Position numbers and translations under genes: made by a program
DNA from: Corynebacterium tuscaniense
GTDB taxonomy: Bacteria > Actinomycetota > Actinomycetes > Mycobacteriales > Mycobacteriaceae
Length of the DNA stretch: 37,752 nt
Direction: 5' to 3'
NCBI RefSeq assembly: GCF_008693065.1
Contig: NZ_VXKH01000013.1
Span: 1-37,752 of the forward strand
Notes under the pieces: generated by a model
What the model was told of the DNA's origin: nothing
Seen by the model: the letters and a program-made list of their open reading frames with translations, nothing else
The model's database searches: none
In this document: positions 16,139-26,523 of the stretch, one piece after another
Position numbering within the stretch: the first letter of the stretch is position 1
Layout of the letters: each line of letters opens with the position of its first letter

Positions 16139-16588
16139 TTACGTCCCCAAATGCTGAGTAACCAGCAGGCCACGTCGCTGGCGTTCAAGTATGTCGGCGC
16201 GCATCTTCACAATGAGGAACCACACGATTCCGAACATCACGCCCACCGCGCCGACGGACCAGTGAATAAAAAATCCGGGAATGATCAGTGGGACCTGCAG
16301 CGCAAGATCAAGCCACAGCGCCCACGGGCGGCGCTGCATGAAAGCGACGAAGAAGTGCACCAAACCCATCACGGTGATGAACACCCAGTTGAAGGTGGTC
16401 CAGAGTTCACCGTCATTAATTTTCAGGATCACGGTGAGGCACAGCAGGATGGTGATGGATTCCATCACCAACGTGCCAGCCAACACACCGGATAAGCCCT
16501 TTATCGGGTCCTTAACCGGTTCTGATCCGGGGCCGAGGGGTCCGTATTCTGCCGGACCGTTTTTATCGGTACGGGATGTGCGGGCCAT
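16139..16588 (-). CDS. DUF4233 membrane protein
   Basis: 149 codons. Four hydrophobic segments after a short polar N-terminus: GVLAGTLVMESITILLCLTV, WVFITVMGLVHFFVAFM, ALWLDLALQVPLIIPGFFI and VGAVGVMFGIVWFLIV. It belongs to the family always found just after folC in Mycobacteriales; function unknown. Its ATG overlaps the folC stop by one base (TAATG), which indicates translational coupling. In mycobacteria the next gene is ndk; here the fad operon follows. Confidence 0.88.
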   Translation of the reverse strand: MARTSRTDKNGPAEYGPLGPGSEPVKDPIKGLSGVLAGTLVMESITILLCLTVILKINDGELWTTFNWVFITVMGLVHFFVAFMQRRPWALWLDLALQVPLIIPGFFIHWSVGAVGVMFGIVWFLIVKMRADILERQRRGLLVTQHLGT

Positions 16589-18069
16589 TACTCAGGGTCC
16601 TTTCCAAACATCGCGCGGGCCTCGCCAGCGGTGACAACAGAGCCGGTGATGATCACACCGGAGCCGGATTGCACGCCAACAGCCTCAAGTGCCTCTTCAG
16701 CTAGTTCTACTGCCAGCGTATACGCCGACGGGAGGTGTTCTTCTACGTGGACGCGCTCCTCACCGAAGACGTCGCGAGCGATTTCGGCCAATTCGTAGGC
16801 ATCTTTCGCCCGCGGTGATGAGTTCTGCGTGATCACCACTTCGCTCAATACCGGCTCCAGCGCCTGGAGCACGCCCAAGGCATCCTTGTCCCCGAGGATG
16901 CCCAGCACACCAATGAGGCGGGTGAAATCAAAGTCATTGGCCAATGCGGCCGCCAGAGCCTGTGCTCCGTGGGGGTTGTGGGTGGCATCGATGAAGGTCG
17001 TGGGCGTGGATCGCACGCGCTCCAACCGGCCAGGCGAAATTGCGTTAGCAAACCCAGCGCGCACAATCTCGGCGTCGAGTTGGCGTCCGCTACCAGCGCC
17101 GAAGAATGCTTCGACTGCGGCTAGGGCTACGGCCGCATTCCGCGCTTGGTGTGGTCCCGATAGTGGCAGGAAGACTTCCTCAAATGTGCCGGAGAGTCCG
17201 CGTAGCGTCACGGTTTGTCCGCCGACGGCAACGTTTGCGGATTCCACACCAAATTCTTGGTCGAGGCGCGCAACAACCGTGCCCATCTCCACTGTTTGTT
17301 CCAGGATCACGCGCATCGCTTCAGGTTCCTGGTTAGCCACCACGGTGACAGATTCCGGGTTGGTGATGATGCCGGCTTTCTCCCCAGCAATGTCCTCCAG
17401 GGTTTCACCCAGGTAGTCCGTGTGATCAAGCCCAATGGGAGTGATCACATCCACGTCCGCGTGCACCACATTGGTTGCATCCCAGCGACCACCCATGCCG
17501 ACTTCAACAACAGCGATGTCCACAGGGGCGTCGGCAAATGCAGCCAGCGCAATAGCCACGGTGACCTCGAAATAGGACATTGGGTGATCGCTTTGCGCGT
17601 CCACCATCTCCACGAACGGTTTGATCTCGTCGTAGATGCGCACGAAATCTGCCGGGTGGATCGGCTCACCATCAATGCCCACGCGTTCTGTGATGGATTG
17701 CAGGTGCGGGCTCGTCGTCCGCCCCACGCGCGCACCAAAAGCACGCAGCAGGGATTCAATCATCCGCACCGTGGAGGTCTTACCGTTCGTGCCCGCCACA
17801 TGGATGACTTTGTAAGTCTGCTCGGGGTGCCCCAGCAGGTCCATGAGCAGCTCAATGCGGTCCAGGCTCGGATCGATCTTCGTCTCCGGCCAGCGCGCGA
17901 GCAGCTCCGCCTCGACGCGAGCAAGCTCAGCAAGGTCACCGTCCGTCACAGGGCGTTCGATTGCTTCATTGCTTATGCGCGCCCCTGCGTCCTCTCCCCC
18001 ACCCAGGTCCAGGACGAAGCCATCTTCATCCATCCGGACCTCGTAGTTCGCATCCTCGTCGTGGGCCAC
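16588..18069 (-). CDS. folC: Folylpolyglutamate synthase / dihydrofolate synthase
   Basis: 493 codons from GTG at 18069, which lies one base after the valS stop and has GGAG (inside the end of valS) as its ribosome binding site. The open frame runs further upstream but inside valS. It adds glutamate to folates. The ATP-binding loop is VIHVAGTNGKTSTVRMIESL; the Mur-ligase motifs TSPHLQSITERVGIDG and DHTDYLGETLEDIAGEKAGI follow, then the C-terminal domain with DATHNPHGAQALAAAL. The first 60 residues are an acidic extension (MDEDGFVLDLGGGED...), so a later start is possible. Confidence 0.94.
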   Translation of the reverse strand: MAHDEDANYEVRMDEDGFVLDLGGGEDAGARISNEAIERPVTDGDLAELARVEAELLARWPETKIDPSLDRIELLMDLLGHPEQTYKVIHVAGTNGKTSTVRMIESLLRAFGARVGRTTSPHLQSITERVGIDGEPIHPADFVRIYDEIKPFVEMVDAQSDHPMSYFEVTVAIALAAFADAPVDIAVVEVGMGGRWDATNVVHADVDVITPIGLDHTDYLGETLEDIAGEKAGIITNPESVTVVANQEPEAMRVILEQTVEMGTVVARLDQEFGVESANVAVGGQTVTLRGLSGTFEEVFLPLSGPHQARNAAVALAAVEAFFGAGSGRQLDAEIVRAGFANAISPGRLERVRSTPTTFIDATHNPHGAQALAAALANDFDFTRLIGVLGILGDKDALGVLQALEPVLSEVVITQNSSPRAKDAYELAEIARDVFGEERVHVEEHLPSAYTLAVELAEEALEAVGVQSGSGVIITGSVVTAGEARAMFGKDPE

Positions 18070-18070
18070 G

Positions 18071-20842
18071 CTACTTCGCTCCTTGCGCCGGCAAAGACTC
18101 CAGGCGTGCGGTGAGGCGGGCTGCCTCTTCCTGCGCGATCTGCTGGCGGGCCTTGATCTTCTCCACAACCTCAGCCGGAGCATTGGCCAGGAAGTTCTCA
18201 TTGCCAAGCTGCTTACCGGTGGTATCCAGTTCTTTCTGAGCTGCAGCGAGTTCCTTCTCCAGGCGCTTGCGCTCTGCCGCAATATCGACGGTGCCTGACG
18301 TATCCAGAGCCACGTCCAGGGTGACGGTACTCAAACGCATCTCGACGCTCGCAGACGACGTGAAGTCATCATCCGGCGCTTCCACCTTCGCGATGGAGCG
18401 AACCATATCTTCCTGACCAGCCAAGTCAGCCGCAGCGAAATCAATCTGCGCTGGAACTTTCTGGGAGGGCTTCACCCCCTGGTCTGAGCGGAAACGGCGC
18501 AACTCGGTGATGAGCTTCACGGCATCCTCGATGCGGCGCTGCGCGGTTTCATCCACCTCCACACCACCATTGGTGTCGTCCGCCGTCGGCCACGGTGCCA
18601 AGCACAAAGAGTCCTTCTCTGTGAGTGCCTTCCACAACACCTCGGTGACAAACGGCATCGTCGGGTGCAGCAGACGCAGGATCACGTCGAGCACGCGGCC
18701 AAGCACGATCTGAGTGGTGCGGCCACGCTTCTGCTCTTCGGATGATGCTTCAGCGGCATCACGGGGGATCTGGGTCTTGGCAATCTCCAAGTACCAGTCA
18801 CACAGCTCATCCCACGCGAAGTGGTAGAGCTCTTCGTTGGCTTTGGAAAACTGGTAGTCGTCGAGAAGCTTATCCACGTGGCCGCGGACCGTTTCCAGGC
18901 GATCGAGGATCCACTTGTCCGCATCCGTCAATTCGCTGCGCTCGGGCAATGCCCCGGGTGCAGCTCCGTTCATGAGAGCGAACTTGGTGGCGTTGTAGAG
19001 CTTGGTGGCAAAGTTGCGGGCGGATGCGGCATTGTCATCGCCGATCGGTAGATCAATACCCGGGTTCGCGCCACGCGCAAGTGCAAAGCGAAGAGCGTCC
19101 GCGCCGTAGTCACGCACCCAATCCATCGGGTCAATGCCGTTGCCCAAGGACTTGGACATCTTCCGGCCCTTCTCATCGCGGACGAGGCCATGGAGGAAGA
19201 TATTGTCGAACGGAACTTGGGGTCTACGATCCGCTCCGCCGCCAAGGATCTCCGGCGTTTGAGTTCCAGCGAAGGTGCCAAACATCATCATGCGGGCAAC
19301 CCAGAAGAAGAGAATGTCGTAGGCGGTGACCAGTACCGTCGTTGGGTAGAACTTTTCCAGCTCCGGGGTCTTGTCCGGCCAGCCCATCGTGGAAAACGGC
19401 CACAGGGCAGAGGAGAACCAGGTGTCCAGAACATCCGGGTCCTGCTCGTATCCTGCCGGTGCTTCCTCATCTGGGCCGAGGCAGATGATGTCACGCTCAC
19501 CGTTTTCATCCTCCGGGCCGTACCAAATCGGGATGCGGTGACCCCACCACAGCTGGCGTGAAATGGTCCAGTCGTGCATATTGTCCACCCAGTCGAAGTA
19601 GCGTTTCTCCAGGGACTGCGGGTGGATGACGGTATCGCCTTCACGGACAGCCTCACCGGACATGCGCGCGAGCTCATCCACCTTGACAAACCACTGCAGG
19701 CTCAAGCGTGGCTCGATTGGCTCACCGGTGCGCTCAGAGTGCCCAACGGAGTGGACGTACGGGCGGACTTCTTTGACGATGCGCCCTTGCTCCGCCAGTG
19801 ATTCACGAACTCGCACGCGCGCCTCAAAGCGCTCCATGCCATCGAACTGGGTACCGGTATTGGCAATGTGCCCGGTCTTGTCCATGATGATCGGCATGTC
19901 CAAGTTGTGGCGCAGGCCCATCTCATAGTCATTCGGGTCGTGCGCTGGGGTGATCTTCACCGCACCGGTACCCAGCTCCATGTCCACGTAATCATCAGCG
20001 ATGACCTCAATGGTCAGATCATCGCGGAAAGGGTGCGGGAACTTTTCACCGATGAGGTGCTGGTAGCGCTCATCATCCGGGTGGACGGCAATAGCCACGT
20101 CACCGAGCATCGTTTCTACACGGGTGGTGGCGACGATGAGGTGCGGCTCATCGTCGTTCAACGAGCCGTAACGGATGGAGACGAATTCGCCCTCGACATC
20201 CTTGTAGACAACCTCGATGTCTGACACCGCGGTCTCCAACACCGGGGACCAGTTGACCAGGCGGTAATCGCGGTAGATCATGCCCGCGTCATACAGCTGC
20301 TTGAAAATGGTCACAACGGCGCGGTTTAAACCCTCATCGAGCGTGAACCGCTCACGCGACCAATCCACGGAATCACCAATCGCACGCATCTGCGAGGTGA
20401 TGGTGCCGCCGTACTTTTCTTTCCACTCCCACACGCGCGAGATGAACTCTTCACGGCCGTAGTCGTAGCGGTCTTTCCCCTCGGTCTCCTTGAGCATGGC
20501 CTCGACCTTGGTCTGAGTGGCAATGCCCGCGTGATCCATGCCCGGCAACCACAGGACCTCATAGCCCTGCATACGCTTACGGCGCACCAGAGAATCCATG
20601 AGCGTGTGGTCCAACGCGTGCCCCATGTGCAGCTGACCCGTTACATTCGGCGGAGGCAGCACGATCGAGTACGCAGGCTTTTCCGAAGACGGGTCCGCCG
20701 TGAAGTAACCACGGGCTACCCAATCATCGTAAATTCCTTGCTCAAGCTCCTGCGGCTCCCAACTCTTAGGCAGGCTATCTGCCCGGTTGACGCCGATGAG
20801 GCTCTCATTGAATGCGCTAAAAGTCCCGGAAGTGTCAGTCAC
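18071..20842 (-). CDS. valS: Valyl-tRNA synthetase
   Basis: 923 codons. Class Ia synthetase that charges tRNA-Val. HIGH-type motif [10 protein letters not shown] near residue 72, editing domain in the first half, KMSKS motif [14 protein letters not shown] near 560, anticodon-binding domain, and the C-terminal coiled coil ([20 protein letters not shown]) typical of ValRS. The start is GTG at 20842 ([20 protein letters not shown]). No ribosome binding site precedes it. TAGACT lies 8 nt upstream, so the transcript is probably leaderless. Followed at once by folC. Confidence 0.97.
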   Translation of the reverse strand: MTDTSGTFSAFNESLIGVNRADSLPKSWEPQELEQGIYDDWVARGYFTADPSSEKPAYSIVLPPPNVTGQLHMGHALDHTLMDSLVRRKRMQGYEVLWLPGMDHAGIATQTKVEAMLKETEGKDRYDYGREEFISRVWEWKEKYGGTITSQMRAIGDSVDWSRERFTLDEGLNRAVVTIFKQLYDAGMIYRDYRLVNWSPVLETAVSDIEVVYKDVEGEFVSIRYGSLNDDEPHLIVATTRVETMLGDVAIAVHPDDERYQHLIGEKFPHPFRDDLTIEVIADDYVDMELGTGAVKITPAHDPNDYEMGLRHNLDMPIIMDKTGHIANTGTQFDGMERFEARVRVRESLAEQGRIVKEVRPYVHSVGHSERTGEPIEPRLSLQWFVKVDELARMSGEAVREGDTVIHPQSLEKRYFDWVDNMHDWTISRQLWWGHRIPIWYGPEDENGERDIICLGPDEEAPAGYEQDPDVLDTWFSSALWPFSTMGWPDKTPELEKFYPTTVLVTAYDILFFWVARMMMFGTFAGTQTPEILGGGADRRPQVPFDNIFLHGLVRDEKGRKMSKSLGNGIDPMDWVRDYGADALRFALARGANPGIDLPIGDDNAASARNFATKLYNATKFALMNGAAPGALPERSELTDADKWILDRLETVRGHVDKLLDDYQFSKANEELYHFAWDELCDWYLEIAKTQIPRDAAEASSEEQKRGRTTQIVLGRVLDVILRLLHPTMPFVTEVLWKALTEKDSLCLAPWPTADDTNGGVEVDETAQRRIEDAVKLITELRRFRSDQGVKPSQKVPAQIDFAAADLAGQEDMVRSIAKVEAPDDDFTSSASVEMRLSTVTLDVALDTSGTVDIAAERKRLEKELAAAQKELDTTGKQLGNENFLANAPAEVVEKIKARQQIAQEEAARLTARLESLPAQGAK

Positions 20843-20843
20843 G

Positions 20844-20858
20844 GTTAGATAGTCTAAC
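20844..20858 (-). promoter_or_regulatory. valS -10 box within a small inverted repeat
   Basis: GTTAGA-TAG-TCTAAC is an inverted repeat directly before the valS GTG. On the minus strand it includes TAGACT (20856-20851) ending 8 nt before the start codon, consistent with leaderless transcription. Confidence 0.45.
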
Positions 20859-20898
20859 GCGGGCTGGTTTTCCGGGACTCGTCGATAAGCAAAGCTCT

Positions 20899-21957
<1,059 letters not shown>

Positions 21958-22139
21958 CTACATGCCCCATGCTACCCCCGAACCTCTAGGACTTTTCCCC
22001 ACCAATGCCCCATCTTGCGCGATGCAACGGGCAAAAAGGCCCACTGTTAGGCACGATGAACAAGAGTGATTTTTGGTTCAACTAAAGGCCATGGAACAAA
22101 AGACCACGGAATAAAAGCAGAAAGACAAAGGACACAGAC

Positions 22140-22994
22140 GTGACGGAACCCAGTGTCGGCAGCACCCACCCCGACAGGAATACACCCGCGGGCCCCGCTG
22201 TCCCCACTAGCGCGGCCGAAGGGGCAAACAAAACGACCCTCGACCGTGCCATCACTGTTGCCTTGTCGTATTTTGCTCAAGAGGGCTATACAGCCACCAA
22301 GCTGGATGCGATAGCCAAGGAAGTAGGCATGTCTAAGCGCATGCTGCACTACCACTTCGGGGATAAGAAAGAGCTGTATCGTCGCTGTCTTGTCCATGCC
22401 GTGTGGAGTTTCTCCCCACCTCAAGATTTCCTGGAACGCTCCTACGCCGCACCGGTGGAAGGCATTCGTCGTTTCGTTGATGCTATCTACCACGGAATGG
22501 TGCAGCACCCTGAGGCCATCCGCCTGCTGTTGCGTGAGAACCTCGATCCGGTACTCACCCCCGGCGAAGCCACCTCACTACGCAGTGAATCCGAGGTGAT
22601 TTTGCAGCTCGAACGCCTCCTGCTCATGGGGCAGGATGTGGGCGCTTTCCGCCCAGGTATCAGCGCTGCGGATGTGGTGGTACTCATCGCTTCCCTATCT
22701 TTCTTCCGCACGAGCAACAGCATCACGCTGGATGAATTCAGCGCCATCAACTTGCTCAGCCCCGCCAACACCGAAGGCATGCGGCGCCTGACCATTGATG
22801 CTGTGCTGACATTCCTCACGTCCAACATCCCGGATTCGGGCTATGAGTCCTACCTCACCCACACCACCGGCACCCCGCACGCTATCCACTCTGATGATGA
22901 TGGCTACACGAAGGACTACCTCTCAGGCACCTCCATCGCCGAACCGCTTATCGACGACATATACGACGACGACCTCGAACCCTCCGGCGAGTAG
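22140..22994 (+). CDS. TetR/AcrR-family transcriptional regulator
   Basis: 284 codons from GTG at 22140, preceded by AAAGGA 7 nt upstream. The N-terminal helix-turn-helix lies at about residues 35-85 (TLDRAITVALSYFAQEGYTA then MSKRMLHYHFGDKKELYRRC), and the rest is a helical ligand domain. An acidic C-terminal tail (DDIYDDDLEPSGE) is unusual for the family. It is divergent from mdh. A TetR gene next to mdh is also known in C. glutamicum. Target genes are unknown; the fad promoters in this window are candidates, but nothing in the sequence proves it. Confidence 0.9.
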   Translation: MTEPSVGSTHPDRNTPAGPAVPTSAAEGANKTTLDRAITVALSYFAQEGYTATKLDAIAKEVGMSKRMLHYHFGDKKELYRRCLVHAVWSFSPPQDFLERSYAAPVEGIRRFVDAIYHGMVQHPEAIRLLLRENLDPVLTPGEATSLRSESEVILQLERLLLMGQDVGAFRPGISAADVVVLIASLSFFRTSNSITLDEFSAINLLSPANTEGMRRLTIDAVLTFLTSNIPDSGYESYLTHTTGTPHAIHSDDDGYTKDYLSGTSIAEPLIDDIYDDDLEPSGE

Positions 22995-22995
22995 A

Positions 22996-23031
22996 CACCG
23001 GCGAATAACCATCCGCCGGTGAAGACGTTTT
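22996..23031 (+). terminator. Terminator between the tetR and clpX genes
   Basis: A perfect 8-bp stem, CACCGGCG (22996-23003) / CGCCGGTG (23014-23021), with a 10-nt loop lies in the 35-nt gap between two convergent genes. It is followed by GAAGACGTTTT on the plus strand and may act for both. Confidence 0.6.
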
Positions 23032-24301
23032 AAGCCGTCTTCTTCGTATCGTGCAACACGTATTCAGGGTTGGCCCCCGAATCAATAACCGCCTTGCCAA
23101 TGACCACTTCACGGACATCATCACGGTCCGGCAAGTCATACATGATAGGTACGAGAGTTTCTTCCATGATGGCCCGCAGGCCACGCGCACCAGTGCCACG
23201 CTCAGCAGCCTTCTTCGCCACCGCATGCAACGCGGCATCCGTGAAACGAAGTTGCGCACCATCCATTTCAAATAGGCGCTGGTACTGCTTCACCAAAGAA
23301 TTCTTCGGCTCCGTGAGCACCTTCACCATCGAATCCTCATCCAAGTTCTCCACTGCAGCCAAGATAGGCAGACGCCCAATGAACTCAGGGATCAAACCGA
23401 ACTTAACCAAATCCTCTGGCTGCACCTTGGACAGCAGATTCGCCGCATCACGCTCTGAAGCCGAATCAATCTCCGCCCCGAAACCAATGCCCTTCTTGCC
23501 CACGCGCTCAGCGATGACCTTGTCCAAGCCATCAAACGCACCAGCTACAACAAACAAGATGTTGGTGGTGTCCAGCTGGATGAACTCTTGGTTCGGGTGC
23601 TTACGCCCGCCCTGCGGCGGAACGGAGGCAACGGTTCCCTCCAGGATCTTCAACAGTGCCTGCTGAACACCCTCACCCGAGACATCACGCGTGATCGACG
23701 GGTTCTCTGACTTACGGGAAATCTTGTCCACCTCATCGACATAAATAATGCCGTTCTGCGCACGATTTACATCAAAATCAGCCGCCTGAAGGAGCTTGAG
23801 CAGGATATTCTCCACATCTTCGCCCACATAGCCGGCTTCCGTCAGCGAGGTTGCATCCGCGATGGCGAAAGGCACATTCAACATGCGCGCCAAGGTCTGC
23901 GCCAAGTAGGTCTTACCGGACCCTGTTGGCCCCAGCAGAAGGATGTTGGACTTAGCAATCTCAACATCCTCGTCCTTCTTCCGAATGCCCTCCAGCTCCG
24001 TACGAACGCGCTTGTAATGGTTGTACACCGCAACAGCAAGAGTGCGCTTAGCCTGATCTTGGCCAATCACATACTGATCCAGAAATGCCGTGATCTCCGA
24101 CGGACGAGGCAGCTTCGCATCCTCCTGCGACTCCTGCGTCTGGCTGCCAGCAAGCTCCTCCTCGATAATCTCGTTACACAGCTCAATGCACTCATCACAG
24201 ATGTACACTCCGCCGCCAGCGATGAGCTTCCGCACTTGTTTTTGGCTCTTGCCACAAAAGGAGCACTTGAGTAGATCGGAGCTATCTTGCGTAACCGCCA
24301 T
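23030..24301 (-). CDS. clpX: ATP-dependent Clp protease ATP-binding subunit ClpX
   Basis: 423 codons from ATG at 24301 ([13 protein letters not shown]); a TTG five codons upstream is the only earlier option and has no better signal. AAA+ unfoldase that feeds ClpP. The C4 zinc-binding domain is [13 protein letters not shown]...CDECIELC. Walker A GPTGSGKT lies near residue 122, pore loop [10 protein letters not shown], Walker [13 protein letters not shown], and the ClpP-docking IGF loop is in [12 protein letters not shown]. In C. glutamicum a large aromatic-degradation locus lies between clpX and clpP2P1; here only about 800 nt separate them. Confidence 0.98.
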   Translation of the reverse strand: MAVTQDSSDLLKCSFCGKSQKQVRKLIAGGGVYICDECIELCNEIIEEELAGSQTQESQEDAKLPRPSEITAFLDQYVIGQDQAKRTLAVAVYNHYKRVRTELEGIRKKDEDVEIAKSNILLLGPTGSGKTYLAQTLARMLNVPFAIADATSLTEAGYVGEDVENILLKLLQAADFDVNRAQNGIIYVDEVDKISRKSENPSITRDVSGEGVQQALLKILEGTVASVPPQGGRKHPNQEFIQLDTTNILFVVAGAFDGLDKVIAERVGKKGIGFGAEIDSASERDAANLLSKVQPEDLVKFGLIPEFIGRLPILAAVENLDEDSMVKVLTEPKNSLVKQYQRLFEMDGAQLRFTDAALHAVAKKAAERGTGARGLRAIMEETLVPIMYDLPDRDDVREVVIGKAVIDSGANPEYVLHDTKKTA

Positions 24302-24454
24302 TGTGTGTCTCTTCAACCCTCGCTTGGTGGATTTCTAACTGTATAAACGCTACCCCACCCACCCGATATTTCCGCTAAGTGGCCGGTGGGGCGGGGCGCA
24401 ACGGCTCGTCGATAAGCAAAAAGGCTATCTTCGAACGTGCCTCAACTTGTATAG

Positions 24455-24541
24455 GCCACTTTATCCGCCTACCTGCGCGGTGAGAAACCCGACGATCCGG
24501 CAACCATTAAGGTGGGCGCCAACAAGGCCGATGAGTTTTAG
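24455..24541 (+). pseudogene. Decayed 3' end of an unknown gene
   Basis: After an in-frame TAG at 24452, 28 codons read ATLSAYLRGEKPDDPATIKV followed by GANKADEF and TAG. The codons are coding-like (many with G or C in third position), but there is no start codon and the frame is closed upstream. I read it as the leftover tail of a deleted gene. It lies in the clpX-clpP2 interval and ends 9 nt before the lipoprotein start. The rest of the 250-nt gap holds the repeated word at 24405-24420 and nothing else that I recognise. Confidence 0.4.
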
Positions 24542-24550
24542 GAAACACAC

Positions 24551-25023
24551 GTGACCATACACCGCACCCTGCGAGCCATTGCACTCGCCATCACCCTCCC
24601 CTTGCTACTCTCCGCATGCTCTGAATCCCTCCCCGAACCAGAGTTGACCGCGGACCCCCCGCCAGCAGCTCAGAAAACCCCTCCACCACGGTCAGCACCG
24701 TCAGTGAAACGGTGTCCGAAGAAACGGTGCCCAAGAAAGAAACACCCGAACCCGACACCCAACCCACCGGGCCATGCGACTGGACACCCTTCGAACAGGG
24801 CCAACCAGGCGAACTCGTGTCCATGTACTGCGATGGCAAGCACGCTTCCATCGGCACCTACGCCACCGACCACGTCCAGTACTTCTCCTGGGACGGCACA
24901 GACTGGATGCTCTTCGAGAGCTCAGACACCACATACACCGGATTCGCCTGCTACGACACAGCCAAAGCCAAACGCCAAGGGTTCCCCAAACAGATCATTG
25001 ATCGCATGGTTACGTGCGACTAG
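24551..25023 (+). pseudogene. Lipoprotein gene with a frameshift at a C6 tract
   Basis: The GTG start at 24551 follows AGGAAA. The first frame gives a signal peptide with lipobox (RAIALAITLPLLLSACSE) and then degenerates after the run of six C at 24655-24660. One frame over, from about 24655 to TAG at 25021-25023, the reading is a typical lipoprotein linker (SSSENPSTTVSTVSETVSEE) and a compact domain: TGPCDWTPFEQGQPGELVSM, then YCDGKHASIGTYATDHVQYF and a C-terminus with two more Cys. One additional C would join both into about 157 residues. It is either a real frameshift, a slippage-prone (phase-variable) tract, or a sequencing error. Domain function unknown. Confidence 0.7.
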
Positions 25024-25052
25024 TCCGTGAGATGGTGTAGGGGTTAAGTAGC

Positions 25053-25083
25053 AAAAAGGCCAAGCTACGACGAGCTTGGCCTT
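25053..25083. terminator. Bidirectional terminator between lipoprotein gene and clpP2
   Basis: An 11-bp perfect stem, AAGGCCAAGCT / AGCTTGGCCTT, is flanked by an A-run on the left (T-run for the minus strand) and TTAGTT on the right. It separates two convergent genes. Confidence 0.8.
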
Positions 25084-25099
25084 AGTTAATGCACACGCT

Positions 25100-25720
25100 T
25101 TATGCGTTGAGCTTGCGGTAATCAAACACCTGGTCAATGATGCCGTACTCAACGGCCTCATCAGCGGTAAGGATCTTGTCACGGTCCGTGTCAATGCGCA
25201 CCTGCTCAGCGGTGCGGCCAGAGTGACGCGCCAACGTCTCCTCCATGAGGCGACGCATACGCTCGATCTCCTTCGCCTGAATCTCCAGATCAGAGACCTG
25301 ACCACGGGTGCCTTCCGTTGCCGGCTGGTGAATGAGCACACGGGAATTCGGCAGAGCTGCGCGCTTGCCCGGCGCACCAGCAGCCAAAATCACAGCTGCA
25401 GCAGACGCCGCCTGGCCCAGGCACACCGTCTGCACATCCGGGCGGACGTACTGCATCGTGTCGTAAATAGCCATCAACGAGGTGAAAGAACCACCCGGGG
25501 AGTTGATATACATCGTGATATCCCGGTCCGGGTCCTGAGACTCAAGGACGAGCAGCTGCGCCATAATGTCATTCGCCGACGTGTCATCCACCTGGGTGCC
25601 CAGGAAGATAATGCGTTCCTCGAACAACTTGGAGTACGGGTTCGTTTCCTTTGTGCCGTACGAGGACTGCTCAATAAAGCTCGGCAGCACGTAACGGGAG
25701 TTAGGCATCTGGAAAGACAT
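25100..25720 (-). CDS. clpP2: ATP-dependent Clp protease proteolytic subunit ClpP2
   Basis: 206 codons. Serine protease subunit: Ser106 in GQAASAAAV, His131 in VLIHQPATEG and the Asp in RIDTDRD form the triad; INSPGGS is the oxyanion-hole region. The N-terminal propeptide (MSFQMPNSRYVLPSFIEQSS) fits the second ClpP of actinobacteria. The start is preceded by AAGGAG. It lies 31 nt after clpP1 on the same strand. Actinobacterial ClpP1 and ClpP2 form a mixed double ring that works with ClpX or ClpC. Confidence 0.97.
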   Translation of the reverse strand: MSFQMPNSRYVLPSFIEQSSYGTKETNPYSKLFEERIIFLGTQVDDTSANDIMAQLLVLESQDPDRDITMYINSPGGSFTSLMAIYDTMQYVRPDVQTVCLGQAASAAAVILAAGAPGKRAALPNSRVLIHQPATEGTRGQVSDLEIQAKEIERMRRLMEETLARHSGRTAEQVRIDTDRDKILTADEAVEYGIIDQVFDYRKLNA

Positions 25721-25751
25721 TGTTTTCTCCTTAATTCTCTGTGTCTGCCGG

Positions 25752-26333
25752 TTAATTGCTGATGCTGCCCTGCGCGCTGGAGATCACATGGTCGACGATG
25801 CCGTACTCACGTGCCTCCTCCGCCGTGAACCAGCGGTCACGGTCCGAGTCCTTGGTGATCTGTTCGAAGGTCTGGCCCGTGTGCTCCGCAATGAGACGTG
25901 CCATCTCTTCCTTCGTCTGCGCGAACTGCTCAGCCTGAATAGCAATATCTGCCGCCGTACCGCCCACGCCTGCAGACGGCTGGTGCATCATAATCCGCGC
26001 ATGCGGCAACGCGAAACGCTTCCCCTTGGTACCGCCGGAAAGCAGGAACTGGCCCATCGATGCAGCCAGACCCATGCCGTACGTAGCGATGTCACACGGG
26101 GAGTACTTCATCGTGTCATAAATAGCCATACCCGCCGTGACAGAGCCACCCGGAGAGTTAATGTACAGCGAAATGTCCCGCGTTGGATCCTCCGCAGATA
26201 GCAGCAAGATCTGCGCGCAGAGCTTATTAGCAATCTCGTCGTCCACTTCCTGACCCAGGAAGATAATGCGCTCGCGCAGCAGGCGCTCGTAGACCGAGTC
26301 ACCCAAATTCATACCGGCTGCTGGCGTAGTCAT
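25752..26333 (-). CDS. clpP1: ATP-dependent Clp protease proteolytic subunit ClpP1
   Basis: 193 codons. Catalytic Ser92 in [11 protein letters not shown], His117 in [13 protein letters not shown], and Asp in [12 protein letters not shown] at 26333 follows AAGGAG at good spacing. First gene of the clpP1-clpP2 pair; a ClgR-like site lies about 85 nt upstream. The trigger factor gene ends about 190 nt upstream on the same strand, the order known in C. glutamicum. Confidence 0.97.
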   Translation of the reverse strand: MTTPAAGMNLGDSVYERLLRERIIFLGQEVDDEIANKLCAQILLLSAEDPTRDISLYINSPGGSVTAGMAIYDTMKYSPCDIATYGMGLAASMGQFLLSGGTKGKRFALPHARIMMHQPSAGVGGTAADIAIQAEQFAQTKEEMARLIAEHTGQTFEQITKDSDRDRWFTAEEAREYGIVDHVISSAQGSISN

Positions 26334-26418
26334 GCGGTGTGCTCCTTATCATCAATGCTTTTACGTTGTTCTGTTAATAACGCCCCACCCTAGTCGCGGA
26401 TTCCCGCCTTGTGGTGCG

Positions 26419-26436
26419 TGTTCGCTGACAGCATGC
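26419..26436. promoter_or_regulatory. ClgR-like site upstream of clpP1
   Basis: TGTTCGCTGACAGCATGC fits the C. glutamicum ClgR consensus WNNWCGCYNANRGCGWWS at 11 of 13 defined positions. ClgR activates clpP1P2 and clpC in C. glutamicum, so position and match agree. Confidence 0.5.
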
Positions 26437-26458
26437 ATGGCGCCCACACTGACGCATT

Positions 26459-26498
26459 CGACCCCGGGGCGGGAGTTTCCTCCGACCATCCGGGGTCG
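26459..26498. repeat. Inverted repeat between tig and clpP1
   Basis: CGACCCCGG (26459-26467) and CCGGGGTCG (26490-26498) are perfect arms of 9 bp around 22 nt that can themselves fold. No T-run follows on the minus strand, so it is not a standard terminator for tig; it may still attenuate or protect the tig 3' end. Confidence 0.5.
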
Positions 26499-26523
26499 TT
26501 GCGTTTCTCAAGCGCTGACGCGA

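Noticed and set aside
22040..22139. Operator for the TetR protein between mdh and tetR
   Set aside because: No inverted repeat of useful length could be found in this gap by eye.
24712..25023. Independent small cytoplasmic gene starting at GTG 24712
   Set aside because: No ribosome binding site, and the reading continues smoothly upstream as a lipoprotein linker; the frameshift explanation is simpler.
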